This document shows, piece after piece, positions 25,289-34,502 of a stretch of 64,000 bases of DNA. The first letter of the stretch is position 1. The number at the start of each line of letters is the position of its first letter. The DNA is taken from NCBI GenBank assembly GCA_965116565.1, contig OZ220699.1:62001-126000 (forward strand), read 5' to 3'. A program made the position numbers and the translations under genes. The stretch comes from Bin87 sp965116565. Its GTDB lineage: Bacteria > Chloroflexota > Dehalococcoidia > Lucifugimonadales > UBA3495. The notes beneath the pieces were generated by a model that was not told the DNA's origin, did no database searches, and was given only the letters and a program-made list of their open reading frames with translations.

Positions 25289-27007
25289 ATGGCCAGAATC
25301 AGCCGCCGGCAGTACGTGGAACTCTACGGCCCCACAGTTGGAGACCGTTTTCGCCTGGCCGATACCTCGCTGGTTTGCGAGGTCGAGCGCGACCTCCTCA
25401 CCCACGGCGACGAGCTGGTCTTCGGCGGCGGCAAGTCGGCCCGCGACGGCATGGGACAAGCTTCTGAAATCACCAACGCCAACGGGGCCCTGGACCTGGT
25501 CATTACCAACGCCATCGTCATGGACCCGGTGCTGGGCGTCATCAAGGCCGACATCGGTGTCCGGCACGGCCACATTGTCGCGCTGGGCAAGTCGGGCAAC
25601 CCCGGCATCATGGATGGCGTGCATCCCGACCTGGTGGTTGGCCCGGGCACGGAGGTCATCGCCGGCGAGCATCTCATCGCAACGCCCGGCGGCGTCGACT
25701 CCCATATCCACATGATCGCGCCGCAACAGGTGTACCACGCACTCTCCAACGGAATCACCACCATGCTCGGCGGCGGCACCGGCCCCGCCGACGGCACCAA
25801 CGCCACTACCTGCACGCCCGGCCCGTGGAACATCGCCCGGATGCTGGAGGCCGCAGAACCGCTGCCGGTGAACTGGGGTCTGCTGGGCAAGGGCAACGCC
25901 AGCGATCCCGCTCCGCTGGAGGAACAGATACGGGCCGGCGCCAGCGGCCTCAAGCTCCATGAGGACTGGGGAACCACGCCGGCGGCAATCGATACCTGCC
26001 TGTCCGTCGCTGACCGGATGGACGTGCCGGTTGCGATCCACACCGACACGCTGAACGAGGCGGGGTTCGTCGAGGACACCATCGCTGCCATCGGCGGACG
26101 GGCCATTCACACCTACCATACCGAGGGCGCCGGCGGCGGACACGCCCCCGACATCATCCGGATTGCCGCCGAGCTGAACGTGCTGCCCTCGTCCACCAAC
26201 CCGACGCGGCCCTACACGGTCAACACGCTCACCGAGCACATGGACATGCTCATGGTGTGCCATCACCTCAGCCCCCGGGTTCCGGAGGACGTGGCGTTCG
26301 CGGAGAGCCGCATCCGGCCCGAGACCATGGCCGCCGAGGACGTGCTGCACGACCTGGGCGTTATCAGCATGTACGCATCTGACTCGCAGGCCATGGGACG
26401 GGTGGGTGAGAACTTCACGCGCCTTTTCCAGACCGCCGACAAGATGCGCCAGTTCAAGGGCAAGTTGCCCGAGGACTCGCCCGACCACGACAACTTCCGC
26501 GCGCTGCGCTACCTGGCCAAGTTGACCATCAACCCGGCCATCACCCACGGCATCTCGCACCTGGTGGGGTCGCTGGAGCCGGGGAAGCTGGCCGATATCG
26601 TCCTGTGGCCCCTGGGCAGCTTCGGCGCCAAGCCAAAGATGATCATCAAGGGCGGCATGATCTGCTGGTCGGTCATGGGCGACCCCAACGGCTCCATACC
26701 CACCGCAGAGCCATCCTTCTACCGCCCCATGTTCGGCGCAATGGGCTCGGCGGTGAGCAGCACGTCGCTCACCTTCGTGTCCGGCGCGGCCTGCGAGGCT
26801 GGCGTTCACCGGGATCTGGGCCTGACGCGACGGATCGAGCCGGTGCGCGGTTGCCGGACCATCACCAAGCGGCAGATGGTACGCAACGACTCCATGCCGG
26901 CGATAGAGGTTGACCCCGACACCTACACGGTGCGCGTGGACGGCGAAATCGCCACGGTGCCGCCGGCGGAACGTCTCAGCCTGGCCCAGCTGCACTTCCT
27001 GGTCTGA
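25289..27007 (+). CDS. ureC: Urease subunit alpha, catalytic
   Basis: 572 residues, normal length. Nickel ligands are visible: the His pair in VDSHIHMIAPQQ, the lysine that is carbamylated in GLKLHEDWGTTPAAID, histidines in AIHTDTLNE and HTYHTEGAGGGHAPD, the flap catalytic His in MVCHHLSPRVPED and the Asp in MYASDSQAMGRVGE. The family motif HIHFICPQQ is changed to HIHMIAPQQ, retaining both His. It hydrolyses urea to ammonia and carbamate in the cytoplasm. Confidence 0.96.
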   Translation: MARISRRQYVELYGPTVGDRFRLADTSLVCEVERDLLTHGDELVFGGGKSARDGMGQASEITNANGALDLVITNAIVMDPVLGVIKADIGVRHGHIVALGKSGNPGIMDGVHPDLVVGPGTEVIAGEHLIATPGGVDSHIHMIAPQQVYHALSNGITTMLGGGTGPADGTNATTCTPGPWNIARMLEAAEPLPVNWGLLGKGNASDPAPLEEQIRAGASGLKLHEDWGTTPAAIDTCLSVADRMDVPVAIHTDTLNEAGFVEDTIAAIGGRAIHTYHTEGAGGGHAPDIIRIAAELNVLPSSTNPTRPYTVNTLTEHMDMLMVCHHLSPRVPEDVAFAESRIRPETMAAEDVLHDLGVISMYASDSQAMGRVGENFTRLFQTADKMRQFKGKLPEDSPDHDNFRALRYLAKLTINPAITHGISHLVGSLEPGKLADIVLWPLGSFGAKPKMIIKGGMICWSVMGDPNGSIPTAEPSFYRPMFGAMGSAVSSTSLTFVSGAACEAGVHRDLGLTRRIEPVRGCRTITKRQMVRNDSMPAIEVDPDTYTVRVDGEIATVPPAERLSLAQLHFLV

Positions 27008-27022
27008 TCGCAGGGAATCACG

Positions 27023-27733
27023 ATGACGGGCGATGCCGCGCGGCAGTTCCTCACGGCGCTACAGTTGGCCGATTCCTTCTTTCCGTCGGGGATGTACGCC
27101 CACTCCCAGGGCCTGGAGAGCATGGTGTCGCGCCGGTGGGTGAAAAGCCCCGACGACGTGGAGCGGTACCTGGGCAACCTGCTGGTGTGGTCCGTTCTGC
27201 CGTCCGATGGCGTGGCGCTGCTCAACGCCTATGCGGCGGTCGGAGACGGCGGTTTGGACACGCTGACCGAGATTGACTGGAACCTGCACGCGATGAAACT
27301 GCCTGAGGAGTTGAGGCTCGCGTCCTGCCACGCCGGCCGCCGTATCCTGGACGAATCGGCATCAGCGCTGGCCGACCGGGCGGAATCTTCCGTCTGCGCT
27401 CAATTCCGGCAACTGGTCGCGGATCGCCAAACGCCGGGCGCCGGAGCAGTCGCCCTCGGTGTGGTCGCCCATTCCGCTGGCATTGACGCCGAAACGGCCC
27501 TGCTGATGTTCAGCCATAGCTTTGCCGTAGGCGTGTTGGGCGCCGCCCAGAGGTTGACGCCGTTGACCCATTCCCAGGCCCAGCAGATTTTACATTCGCT
27601 GCATGAGCCGGTGGTCGGGCTGGCCGCCGAACTTGGCGCTCGGCACTGGCGCGATATGACATCGTTCACGCCCCAGGCCGACATCGCTGCGATGCTGCAT
27701 GAAAATGACGAAGTGCGGATGTTCGCCAGCTGA
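27023..27733 (+). CDS. ureF: Urease accessory protein UreF
   Basis: 236 residues. The N-terminal LQLADSFFPSGMYAHSQGLE is the UreF signature, and LARRW-type ends and all-helical composition follow. UreF works with UreD and UreG to carbamylate the active-site lysine and control nickel insertion. ATG follows ureC by 15 bases. Confidence 0.92.
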   Translation: MTGDAARQFLTALQLADSFFPSGMYAHSQGLESMVSRRWVKSPDDVERYLGNLLVWSVLPSDGVALLNAYAAVGDGGLDTLTEIDWNLHAMKLPEELRLASCHAGRRILDESASALADRAESSVCAQFRQLVADRQTPGAGAVALGVVAHSAGIDAETALLMFSHSFAVGVLGAAQRLTPLTHSQAQQILHSLHEPVVGLAAELGARHWRDMTSFTPQADIAAMLHENDEVRMFAS

Positions 27734-27761
27734 ATCGTGTGGGCAAAACCGGAGATTACTG

Positions 27762-28385
27762 ATGAGAAAAGTTCCCAGGATAGGTATCGGTGGGCCCGTG
27801 GGGTCCGGTAAAACGACGCTGGTCGAAAAATTGGTGCCCAGGCTGATCGACAGGGGCCGGCGTCCGGTGGTGATAACCAACGACATCTTCACCCGTGAGG
27901 ACGCCGAACACGTTACCAACACGCTGCGGGGAGTGTTCGACGTTGGGCGCATTCGGGGCGTGGCCACCGGGGCCTGTCCCCACGCGGCGGTGCGGGAGGA
28001 CCCGAGCCTGAATCTGCTGGCCGCTGAAGAGCTTACCGACGCCTACCCCGATTCCGACATCGTGCTGATTGAAAGCGGCGGCGACAACCTGACGCTCACG
28101 TTCAGCCCGGCCCTGGCCGACTACCAGATCTACGTCATCGACGTGGCGGCCGGCGACAAGATCCCCCGCAAGCGAGGCCAGGGCATCACCCAAACCGACC
28201 TGTTGGTGGTGAACAAGACCGACCTGGCCCCCTACGTTGGCGCTGATCTGGACGTGATGCGCCGCGACCTGGACACCGTCCGCGGATCATTGCCCTACGC
28301 GTTTACCAACTGCCGCGCCGGCGAAGGCCTGGACGCGGTGGTGGATCGAGTGCTCGATGCTGTCAGCGACGGAACGATCTGCTGA
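27762..28385 (+). CDS. ureG: Urease accessory GTPase UreG
   Basis: 207 residues from the ATG at 27762 with GGAG upstream. The P-loop is GGPVGSGKTTLVEKL, the metal-binding CPH motif is GACPHAAVRED, and ESGGDNL and VVNKTDLAPYVG are conserved. UreG delivers nickel to apo-urease through GTP hydrolysis. Its 3' end overlaps the ureD start by 29 bases. Confidence 0.95.
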   Translation: MRKVPRIGIGGPVGSGKTTLVEKLVPRLIDRGRRPVVITNDIFTREDAEHVTNTLRGVFDVGRIRGVATGACPHAAVREDPSLNLLAAEELTDAYPDSDIVLIESGGDNLTLTFSPALADYQIYVIDVAAGDKIPRKRGQGITQTDLLVVNKTDLAPYVGADLDVMRRDLDTVRGSLPYAFTNCRAGEGLDAVVDRVLDAVSDGTIC

Positions 28386-29259
28386 CGCCGCGCCCCCGGC
28401 GCAAAACGGCCTGGCAACTCTGACGCTGGAACGGAGGGCAGGACGCACGCGGCTGACTCGCGTTCGCACCAGGCCACCTCTGCTGGTCCAGCAGGCCCTG
28501 TATCCGGACGAAGCCGTTCCGGACATGGCCTACGTGTTCCTGGCGAATCCCACGGGCGGGCTGCTGGAGGGCGACCGCCAGGAGATTTCCGTCAGCGTGG
28601 GTTCGGGAGCCAGAGCCCATGTCACCACGCAGAGCGCCACCAAGGTGCACACGATGGCCGAGGGAAGGGCCGAGCAGCGCGTTGAGCTCAACGTCGCTCC
28701 TGGCGGATATCTGGAGTACCTGCCCGACCCGCTGATTCCCTTCAAAAACGCATGCCTGATGCAACGCGTAGATATAACCCTGGAACCTGGCGCAACACTG
28801 GTGTATTGCGACGTGATAACACCAGGACGGGTGGCCCGCGGTGAGGTATTTCAATACCGCAAGATCAGCAATCGCCTGGTCGTTCATCGGCAGCAGGGAC
28901 ATCCCACGTTTCTCGAATCCTTTGATCTCTCTCCGGTAAACGATCATCCAATGAGCATGGCGGTCCTCGGCGTGCCGGACCTCGTCGGACCTGATGCGCC
29001 GGGTGGGCGCACGTTCGGGTCCATGCTGGCGCTTTGTGATGCGGAGTCCGCGAGGCGTGTTATCGCGTCGCTTCGTGAAGCGCTGCCAGTGTGCGATGGA
29101 GTCAATGCAGGCGTAACCATCCTGCCCGATGGGAACGGCGTGGGCGTCAGGATCATCGGATCCGACCGGTCGGCGGCTCAATCGGCGGCTGCACGCGTCT
29201 GGTCTATGGCGCGGCAGCAGTTGCTCGGTGTGTCCCCGCCCTTCCTGAGGAAATATTGA
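28357..29259 (+). CDS. ureD: Urease accessory protein UreD (UreH)
   Basis: 300 residues. Recognisable UreD blocks are NPTGGLLEGDRQEISVSVG, AHVTTQSATKVHTM and LPDPLIPFKNACLMQ. UreD forms the tunnel complex with UreF for nickel transfer. The start at 28357 lies inside ureG (29-base overlap); no later ATG lies before the conserved fold, which makes the overlap credible. It is the last urease gene; no ureE follows, and no clear terminator was found. Confidence 0.9.
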   Translation: MLSATERSADAAPPAQNGLATLTLERRAGRTRLTRVRTRPPLLVQQALYPDEAVPDMAYVFLANPTGGLLEGDRQEISVSVGSGARAHVTTQSATKVHTMAEGRAEQRVELNVAPGGYLEYLPDPLIPFKNACLMQRVDITLEPGATLVYCDVITPGRVARGEVFQYRKISNRLVVHRQQGHPTFLESFDLSPVNDHPMSMAVLGVPDLVGPDAPGGRTFGSMLALCDAESARRVIASLREALPVCDGVNAGVTILPDGNGVGVRIIGSDRSAAQSAAARVWSMARQQLLGVSPPFLRKY

Positions 29260-30040
29260 AACGAAAGGGCAAGCGCTTTGACCGCGTCCGGTGCGCGCAA
29301 TGGAACAGGGCCGCCGACACCGGCCAATTCCCTCTGGTCTTCTACGCGTCGCCCGTCGCCGTGGGCAATCGCGCAAAGCCTGGACTTGTGTCGCCTCCGC
29401 GCGCGGGCGATCTCTGGACTGATCCGACGGTATTATTCCAGGCCGTATTGCGATCATGACGGCCTCCCTTCGGGTAGACGCGCCCAGCTTCCTTCCGACG
29501 TTCTCAATGTGTTCAGGCCTCCTCCTCCAGGATGTGGCCCGCTGGCAAGGCCGGGTCGTGGTGGTGGTTGATGATGGTGAGAGAGCGACGCCCCTCGGCC
29601 CATTCGTCGTGTTGCTCGGCCAGCACCGCGCCCGCCAGCCGCCTTGCGTCGCCACGCCGTGCACCCGCCGCGTCCTCTGGCCTTGATCGGGGCTCTCGGG
29701 AAACGATCGAAAGACACTGGACAGCGGGTAGTCTCGTCTGGATGCGACGCCGTTTTGGGGTTAGAATGATCTGTGCGCAACTCAGCCGAAGACCGACCAA
29801 TGCAGCCGGGCGCTATGGGCCGGGCAAACGCGCCTGGTGGGAATCGTTCCGTATAGCAATGGGAGTATTGGGGGGTGTGGCTGGCGATTCGGCAGGCTCG
29901 ATTGCATGGCCGCTGATTTGACCGGTCAAACGGCGGCAAACAGGTTCAAGCCAATAAGGTTCCGGCCGGCGCGCATGAGACGAGCCGCAGGCACTACTCT
30001 GCAAAGGCTTTGACCGAAAAGAAATAGGTGGAGACAACCG
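29260..30040. other. 780-bp intergenic region with a transposase remnant
   Basis: There is no intact gene. The minus strand at 29513-29690 carries a decayed IS256-like C-terminus (separate entry). The rest is GC-rich sequence without recognisable motifs; the last 40 bases contain the ribosome site (GGTGGAG) of the DUF35 gene. Confidence 0.6.
29513..29690 (-). pseudogene. IS256-family transposase C-terminal remnant
   Basis: One minus-strand frame reads ARRLAGAVLAEQHDEWAEGR, which matches the conserved end of IS256 (Mutator-type) transposases (RLVGA-LL-EQ-DEWA-RRY). The following residues diverge, and no other transposase domain or terminal inverted repeats are visible nearby. Confidence 0.6.
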
Positions 30041-30451
30041 ATGCCAAAGATAATCCCGGTACCCGATGAACTCAGCCAGCCCTTCTGGGACGCGGTGAAT
30101 GAACAGCGTCTGGTCCTCCAGAACTGCACCGCCTGCGACAAGCTGCAGTACCCGCCGCAGGCCGCCTGCCAGGTGTGCGGCTCCGCCGATGGGCTGGAGT
30201 GGAAAGAGGTGGAGGGCAAGGGCCACATCGCCGCCTACATCGTCATCGAGGACGGCCGCCTGAACCGCCGGATGCTCGACCAGCCCTACAACCTTGCTCT
30301 CGTAACGCTGGACCAGGACCCCACCGTGAACTTCTACTCCAACCTGCCGGGCGTTCCGGCCTACGAGGTGCCGGTGGGCGCGGCCGTGGAGGTCACCTAC
30401 GAGGAAGTTGCCCCAGACCAGTTGATACACGAGTGGCGGGTGGCGCAATAG
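30041..30451 (+). CDS. DUF35 zinc-ribbon/OB-fold protein, thiolase partner
   Basis: 136 residues. An N-terminal helix is followed by a zinc ribbon (C-x2-C and C-x2-C in NCTACDKLQYPPQAACQVCG) and an OB fold with GKGHIAAYIVIEDGRLNRRM and LPGVPAYEVPVGAAVEVTYE. DUF35 proteins form complexes with thiolase-family subunits and modulate acyl-CoA binding; this gene is 52 bases upstream of such a subunit. Confidence 0.9.
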   Translation: MPKIIPVPDELSQPFWDAVNEQRLVLQNCTACDKLQYPPQAACQVCGSADGLEWKEVEGKGHIAAYIVIEDGRLNRRMLDQPYNLALVTLDQDPTVNFYSNLPGVPAYEVPVGAAVEVTYEEVAPDQLIHEWRVAQ

Positions 30452-30503
30452 CCGTCATCGGAAATGCGCGCCGATTCGTGGATTAGAGACAAAAGGACGG
30501 ATT

Positions 30504-31820
30504 ATGACCAGCAGCAATAACTTCCAATGGCGCAGGGACCGGGATGGCCTGGGCGTGTGGGAACACCGGGGCAAGGTGGCCATCGCCGGCTACGGGCATT
30601 CGCCGGTGGACCGGCGGTGGGACGAGACGAACCTCGATGAGTCCCTGGGTGCTTACACCATCCTGGCCTGCGAAAAGGCGATGGAGCAGGCCGGAGTGAC
30701 CATCGACCAGGTGGACGGCATCGTCTGCTGCGACAGCCACATCGCCGGCGGCAGCGGCGGCACCGCCTCCCAGTGGGCGCCGCGTCCCTACTTCGACCCT
30801 CCCTACGACTCGGAGTATGGCCTGACCCTTATCAACGCCCAGTGGCTCATTGACACCATGGGCTTCAAGAACGTGAAATTCGCCCCCACCGGGGTGCCGA
30901 CCATCGGCGAGATGGTGGGCATGGCCTCCCAGGCCGTGGGCGACGGCGTCTGCTCCACCTGTTTGGTGATCTATCCCACCGGCAACCTGGAAGGCCGCTA
31001 CCGGCGAGGCGGCGAGAATGCCGAAGACTACGCCCGGGGCGCACGCCAGTGGACCGTGCCCTGGGGCAACCACGGCGGCAACGACTTCATCAACATCTTC
31101 CCCCACCGCCAGTACCTGATGAAGTACGGCGGCGTGCATGAGGACCTTGCGCCCTTCGTCATCAACCAACACAAGAACGGGATGCTCACGCCCTGGGGGT
31201 ACAACGCCACCCACAACATCCAACCCATATCGGTGGAAGACTACATCGGCTCCCGGCCCATCCTGAATCCACTGCGCATCTGGGACTGCGACCGTCCCGT
31301 CAATGCCTCGGCTGCCTACCTGTTCACCACCGCCGAGCGGGCGCGGGATATGAAATCCCAACCCGTGTATGTGCTCAACCACTCCCAGCACAACTTCCCA
31401 TTCCGCACCACCCAGCCCGACCTGGACGAGATGGAGATGTGGACCGACCGGCAGGCCGCCCGAATGTACGAGGGCGCCGGCCTGGGCCCCGCCGACGTGG
31501 ACATATTCAACCCCTACGACGGCTACTCCATTATGACCCAGTTCTTCCTGGAGGGCTTCGGGTGGCACGGAGTGAAGAGGGGCGAGGCCCTTTCCTTCTA
31601 CGCCGGCGACATCACCGTCAAGGGCCCCCATCCCTTCAGTTCCAGCGGCGGCAACCTGGGCAACGGCCGCACCCGTACCGCCATGTACACCGACAGCATC
31701 GAGCAGCTACGGGGCACGGCCGGCGACCGCCAGGTAACCGTGCGGGCAGAGACTGCCCTGTGCGCCTTCTCCACTCCCAGCAGCGGCGGCTGGCTGATGC
31801 TGGGTAAGTATCCTTCGTGA
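30504..31820 (+). CDS. Thiolase-superfamily protein lacking the usual catalytic residues (aldolase-like?)
   Basis: 438 residues. The thiolase fold is indicated by KVAIAGYGHSPVDRRWDETN, YTILACEKAMEQAGVTIDQV followed by DGIVC, NPYDGYSIMTQFFLEGFGW and SSSGGNLGNGRTRT. The nucleophile Cys region reads KFAPTGVPTIGEMVGMASQA with no Cys, the HD-type motif is Y-D, and the C-terminal G-H-P is G-N-G. It therefore should not act as an ordinary thiolase. Ltp2-type steroid side-chain aldolases have the same fold, the same losses and a DUF35 partner, so a retro-aldolase role is possible. The substrate is unknown. Confidence 0.8.
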   Translation: MTSSNNFQWRRDRDGLGVWEHRGKVAIAGYGHSPVDRRWDETNLDESLGAYTILACEKAMEQAGVTIDQVDGIVCCDSHIAGGSGGTASQWAPRPYFDPPYDSEYGLTLINAQWLIDTMGFKNVKFAPTGVPTIGEMVGMASQAVGDGVCSTCLVIYPTGNLEGRYRRGGENAEDYARGARQWTVPWGNHGGNDFINIFPHRQYLMKYGGVHEDLAPFVINQHKNGMLTPWGYNATHNIQPISVEDYIGSRPILNPLRIWDCDRPVNASAAYLFTTAERARDMKSQPVYVLNHSQHNFPFRTTQPDLDEMEMWTDRQAARMYEGAGLGPADVDIFNPYDGYSIMTQFFLEGFGWHGVKRGEALSFYAGDITVKGPHPFSSSGGNLGNGRTRTAMYTDSIEQLRGTAGDRQVTVRAETALCAFSTPSSGGWLMLGKYPS

Positions 31821-31910
31821 TGATTGCGGCCTGCGCCGCGATTACGACCCGCCGGCGGAAAGGATTGCTTATTCAGAGGTTCCCCAGCACGCTTCCGGCA
31901 TAGACACAAG

Positions 31911-31942
31911 AAATGCCCGGCTGAGTGTTCAGCCGGGCATTT
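31911..31942. terminator. Strong bidirectional terminator
   Basis: AAATGCCCGGCTGA (31911-31924) pairs perfectly with TCAGCCGGGCATTT (31929-31942) around GTGT, followed by TTG. A-tract and T-tract on the two sides suit both strands. It separates the convergent thiolase-like and decarboxylase genes. Confidence 0.88.
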
Positions 31943-31967
31943 TGCTGGGCGTGGATAGATCCTGACG

Positions 31968-32558
31968 CTAATCGGCGCCGATGCCCAACTCCGACTGCAA
32001 GTCTCGAATGGTCTGGTCGCGGCTGCGGGTCGGCGGACGCACCCGCATGCCTATCGGCTCGTTTTCTATCTGCGGGACAACCTTGATGGCGACGAATACC
32101 GGGCCGGTATCCTGCATTATCTGCTCCACGTTGGTGGCGAACTCTTCCAGGTCGTCAAAGCTGTAGGCAGAGGAATAACCGGACTCCTTGGCCACGCCGG
32201 CGTAGTTGATCTCCTGCGCGTTGGGCACCGGCTGTCCTCCGGTCGTGGCGTAACACTCGTTGTCCAACAGGATGTGGCAGAAGTTTTCCGGCTTCTTGCC
32301 GGCGATGGTGGCCAGTATCCCCATGTTCATCAGCAGCGCGCCTTCGGAATCGAACAGCACCACCTTTTCATCGGGCAGTCCCAGGGCCAGCCCCAGGGCC
32401 GCCGAAGTGGTCTGGCCCATTGCGCCGCCCAGGTTGAGGTCTCGGTTCTCGTTGTCGCTGAATTCTCCCCAGCGGCGACCCGAAGTGCCGGTGGGAATTA
32501 CGATGGCATCCCCCCGGTGCTCCTGGAATACTCGGAATACGTCCTCGGCATGAATCAT
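31968..32558 (-). CDS. TPP-dependent decarboxylase, C-terminal-type subunit (sulfopyruvate decarboxylase beta-like)
   Basis: 196 residues. It has the pyrophosphate-binding domain: GGAMGQTTSAALGLALGLPD, LFDSEGALLMNMGILATIAG and the LLDNECYATTGGQP loop, matching ComE of sulfopyruvate/phosphonopyruvate decarboxylases. It needs the alpha subunit at 32676-33194 for the other half of the active site. Reaction: decarboxylation of a 2-oxo acid with TPP and magnesium; sulfopyruvate is the closest named substrate but is not proven. Confidence 0.83.
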   Translation of the reverse strand: MIHAEDVFRVFQEHRGDAIVIPTGTSGRRWGEFSDNENRDLNLGGAMGQTTSAALGLALGLPDEKVVLFDSEGALLMNMGILATIAGKKPENFCHILLDNECYATTGGQPVPNAQEINYAGVAKESGYSSAYSFDDLEEFATNVEQIMQDTGPVFVAIKVVPQIENEPIGMRVRPPTRSRDQTIRDLQSELGIGAD

Positions 32559-32675
32559 TCTGTGCCTCCGTTACGTGGATATTTTCTGCTCCGTAGTCCG
32601 CCCCCAAGCGAAGAAGACGTTTCGCAGTTGGTGAGGTGCCAACGGAACAATGATTATTGGTGAAGGGTCACCCGT

Positions 32676-33194
32676 CTAGCGGTTGAACCCGTGGTATTCG
32701 TCGCCCACGAGGATCGCAACCGGCCGCTTGGTGGCCCGAGCCTCCTCGAAAGCCGTGGAGATACGCGGACTGTCGTCGTTCTGCTCCACCAGGTAGTAGT
32801 TGATGCGAAAGGCATTCAGGAACGGCTCGGTATAGCGGGCCGCCGAGTCGGTTATGACGCCATGGCGGTTCCAGCCACGATAGCCCACTACCATTACCAG
32901 CGGGAATCCGGCGTCCAGGACCATGCCGCGGATCGAGTCGCCCGATTCCATCATGCCGGTGTTCTGGATCAGGACGACAGGGGTCTTGCCGGCAACCAGA
33001 AGTCCCAGGGCGATGGCAAAGGTCTCACCTTCGCGGGAGGCAGGAACGACATCCAGCCACGGCTGATCCTTCATCAACTCGTACAGGTAGTTGGTCTCGC
33101 TGTCGGGAATGGTCACCACGTGGGTGACGCCGTTTTTCTGAAATTCCTCTACCATGGATTCCGGGCTCAGGACCGCTGCCTGCTGTGTAACCAT
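32676..33194 (-). CDS. TPP-dependent decarboxylase, N-terminal-type subunit (sulfopyruvate decarboxylase alpha-like)
   Basis: 172 residues. The pyrimidine-binding domain is seen as VTHVVTIPDSETNYLYELMK, the catalytic glutamate in PASREGETFAIALGLLVAGK, and QNTGMMESGDSIRGMVLDAG. This matches ComD. It is upstream of the beta-like subunit with a 117-base gap. Splitting of the two domains into separate genes is normal for the family. Confidence 0.83.
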   Translation of the reverse strand: MVTQQAAVLSPESMVEEFQKNGVTHVVTIPDSETNYLYELMKDQPWLDVVPASREGETFAIALGLLVAGKTPVVLIQNTGMMESGDSIRGMVLDAGFPLVMVVGYRGWNRHGVITDSAARYTEPFLNAFRINYYLVEQNDDSPRISTAFEEARATKRPVAILVGDEYHGFNR

Positions 33195-33420
33195 GAAAAA
33201 TTCTCCTCACGTATGCTGTGAACCTGGCAGGCACGGTTCCCGACAACCTGGTAAAGACCCGCTGCTGCCGTTGGCTTTGCCGATTATAGTAACCCATCCC
33301 CGGAGGGTCAATTTCGGGATGTAAAGCTCGATATGGAACAACGCTGTGGCTACGAGTGGGCTGGCCTGTTGCGCTTCCCCGCCCCGAACGTCATATAATT
33401 GATTGCGCCAGGAAACGACC

Positions 33421-34251
33421 ATGACCACCATCAACACCTCAGATGACCTGATTCGGCTGCTCCGGGAAGACCCCGCCTTCTACGCGGAGGCTCGCCGGCT
33501 CATTCTCAGCGACGAACTCCTGGCGCTGCCCGAACGTTTCGCCGCCCTCGCCAATCGGGTGGACAACTTCATGGGGGAGCAGCGCGCTTTCAACAAGGAA
33601 CAGGTTGCCACCAACCAGCGCGTGGATCACTTCATCGAGGAGCAGCGCGCTTTCAACAAGGAACAGGTTGCCACCAACCAGCGCGTGGATCACTTCATCG
33701 AGGAACAGCGCGTATTCAACCAACGGGTGGATAACTTCATCGACGGGCAGCGAGTTTTCAACGACGAGCAGCGGAAATTCAACGATGAGCAGCGTGTTAC
33801 CAACCGACGGCTGGAGACCGCCATTGGGGACCTCCGAGGCGACCAAGCCTACCGGATATGCCGGGAGCGCGCCGATGAGATCGCGGAAGAACTGGGTTTC
33901 AGCGTCATCGACATCATTACCGGACTACCGCTGCGCGAACTGTTCCGTTCGAACCCTCCGCCAGACTTCACCCCCGGAGACCGCCGCTCTTTTTACCACG
34001 CTGACCTGATCATGTGGGTGAGGGACTCCCAAGGCAATCCCGCTTACCTGGCCGTGGAGGCCTCATACACTGCAGACGAAAGGGACACCAGCCGGGCGCT
34101 GCGCAACGCCGAGTTCCTGAGGCACATCACCGGCCTGCCGGCCCATGCCGCTATCGCCAGTCGCCAAAACGACCGGACGATTCAGGAACTGCTGGACGGA
34201 GAAACCATCCTCTGGCACCAACTCCCGGAGGACGCTTTCCGGCCCCAGTGA
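33421..34251 (+). CDS. Coiled-coil protein with internal 21-residue repeats and a nuclease-like C-terminal domain
   Basis: 276 residues from the ATG at 33421 (AGGA upstream). After an N-terminal helix (DDLIRLLREDPAFYAEARRL) comes a heptad-rich region with QRAFNKEQVATNQRVDHFIE repeated exactly and then degenerating. The C-terminal 120 residues (DLRGDQAYRICRERADEIAE onward) contain HADLIMWVRDSQGNPAYLAVEASYT, a D-x(n)-E-A pattern like DUF3782-type PD-(D/E)XK-related proteins. No characterised homologue comes to mind. It is transcribed alone. Confidence 0.7.
   Translation: MTTINTSDDLIRLLREDPAFYAEARRLILSDELLALPERFAALANRVDNFMGEQRAFNKEQVATNQRVDHFIEEQRAFNKEQVATNQRVDHFIEEQRVFNQRVDNFIDGQRVFNDEQRKFNDEQRVTNRRLETAIGDLRGDQAYRICRERADEIAEELGFSVIDIITGLPLRELFRSNPPPDFTPGDRRSFYHADLIMWVRDSQGNPAYLAVEASYTADERDTSRALRNAEFLRHITGLPAHAAIASRQNDRTIQELLDGETILWHQLPEDAFRPQ
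33580..33705 (+). repeat. 63-bp tandem repeat within the coiled coil
   Basis: Copies at 33580-33642 and 33643-33705 differ only by one third-position change near the end; a partial third copy starts at 33706. 63 bp is 21 codons or three heptads, so copy-number changes keep frame and coiled-coil phase. Confidence 0.92.
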
Positions 34252-34502
34252 ATCGCCGGTCAATCAGCGGTTCGCCAAATCGTGCGGCATCTGGGCCGTG
34301 GACACCGAGGTGGCGGTTTGTCCGCAAGCATGATGCCAGCGATGTGATCGACGTGCGCCAAACCCTGGTTACCCGGCCGAACGGGTTTATGTACGGTCAT
34401 GGGCGTTTCCACTCCGGCGGTTGACCGCTCATACCCGCGGTGTTAGCGTGCGCGTGATCGTCCAAGCCAATTTTTATGACCGATTGCGGGGAGAGTCCGT
34501 AC

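Noticed and set aside
25163..26995. Minus-strand frame of 610 codons opposite ureC
   Set aside because: ureC shows all active-site residues; the antisense frame has no motif.
29454..29939. Basic 161-codon minus-strand frame in the gap after ureD
   Set aside because: Its composition is Arg/Pro-rich, it lacks domains and it overlaps the IS256 remnant in another frame.
33580..33720. Direct repeats as a CRISPR array
   Set aside because: They are adjacent, in-frame 63-bp coding repeats without spacers.
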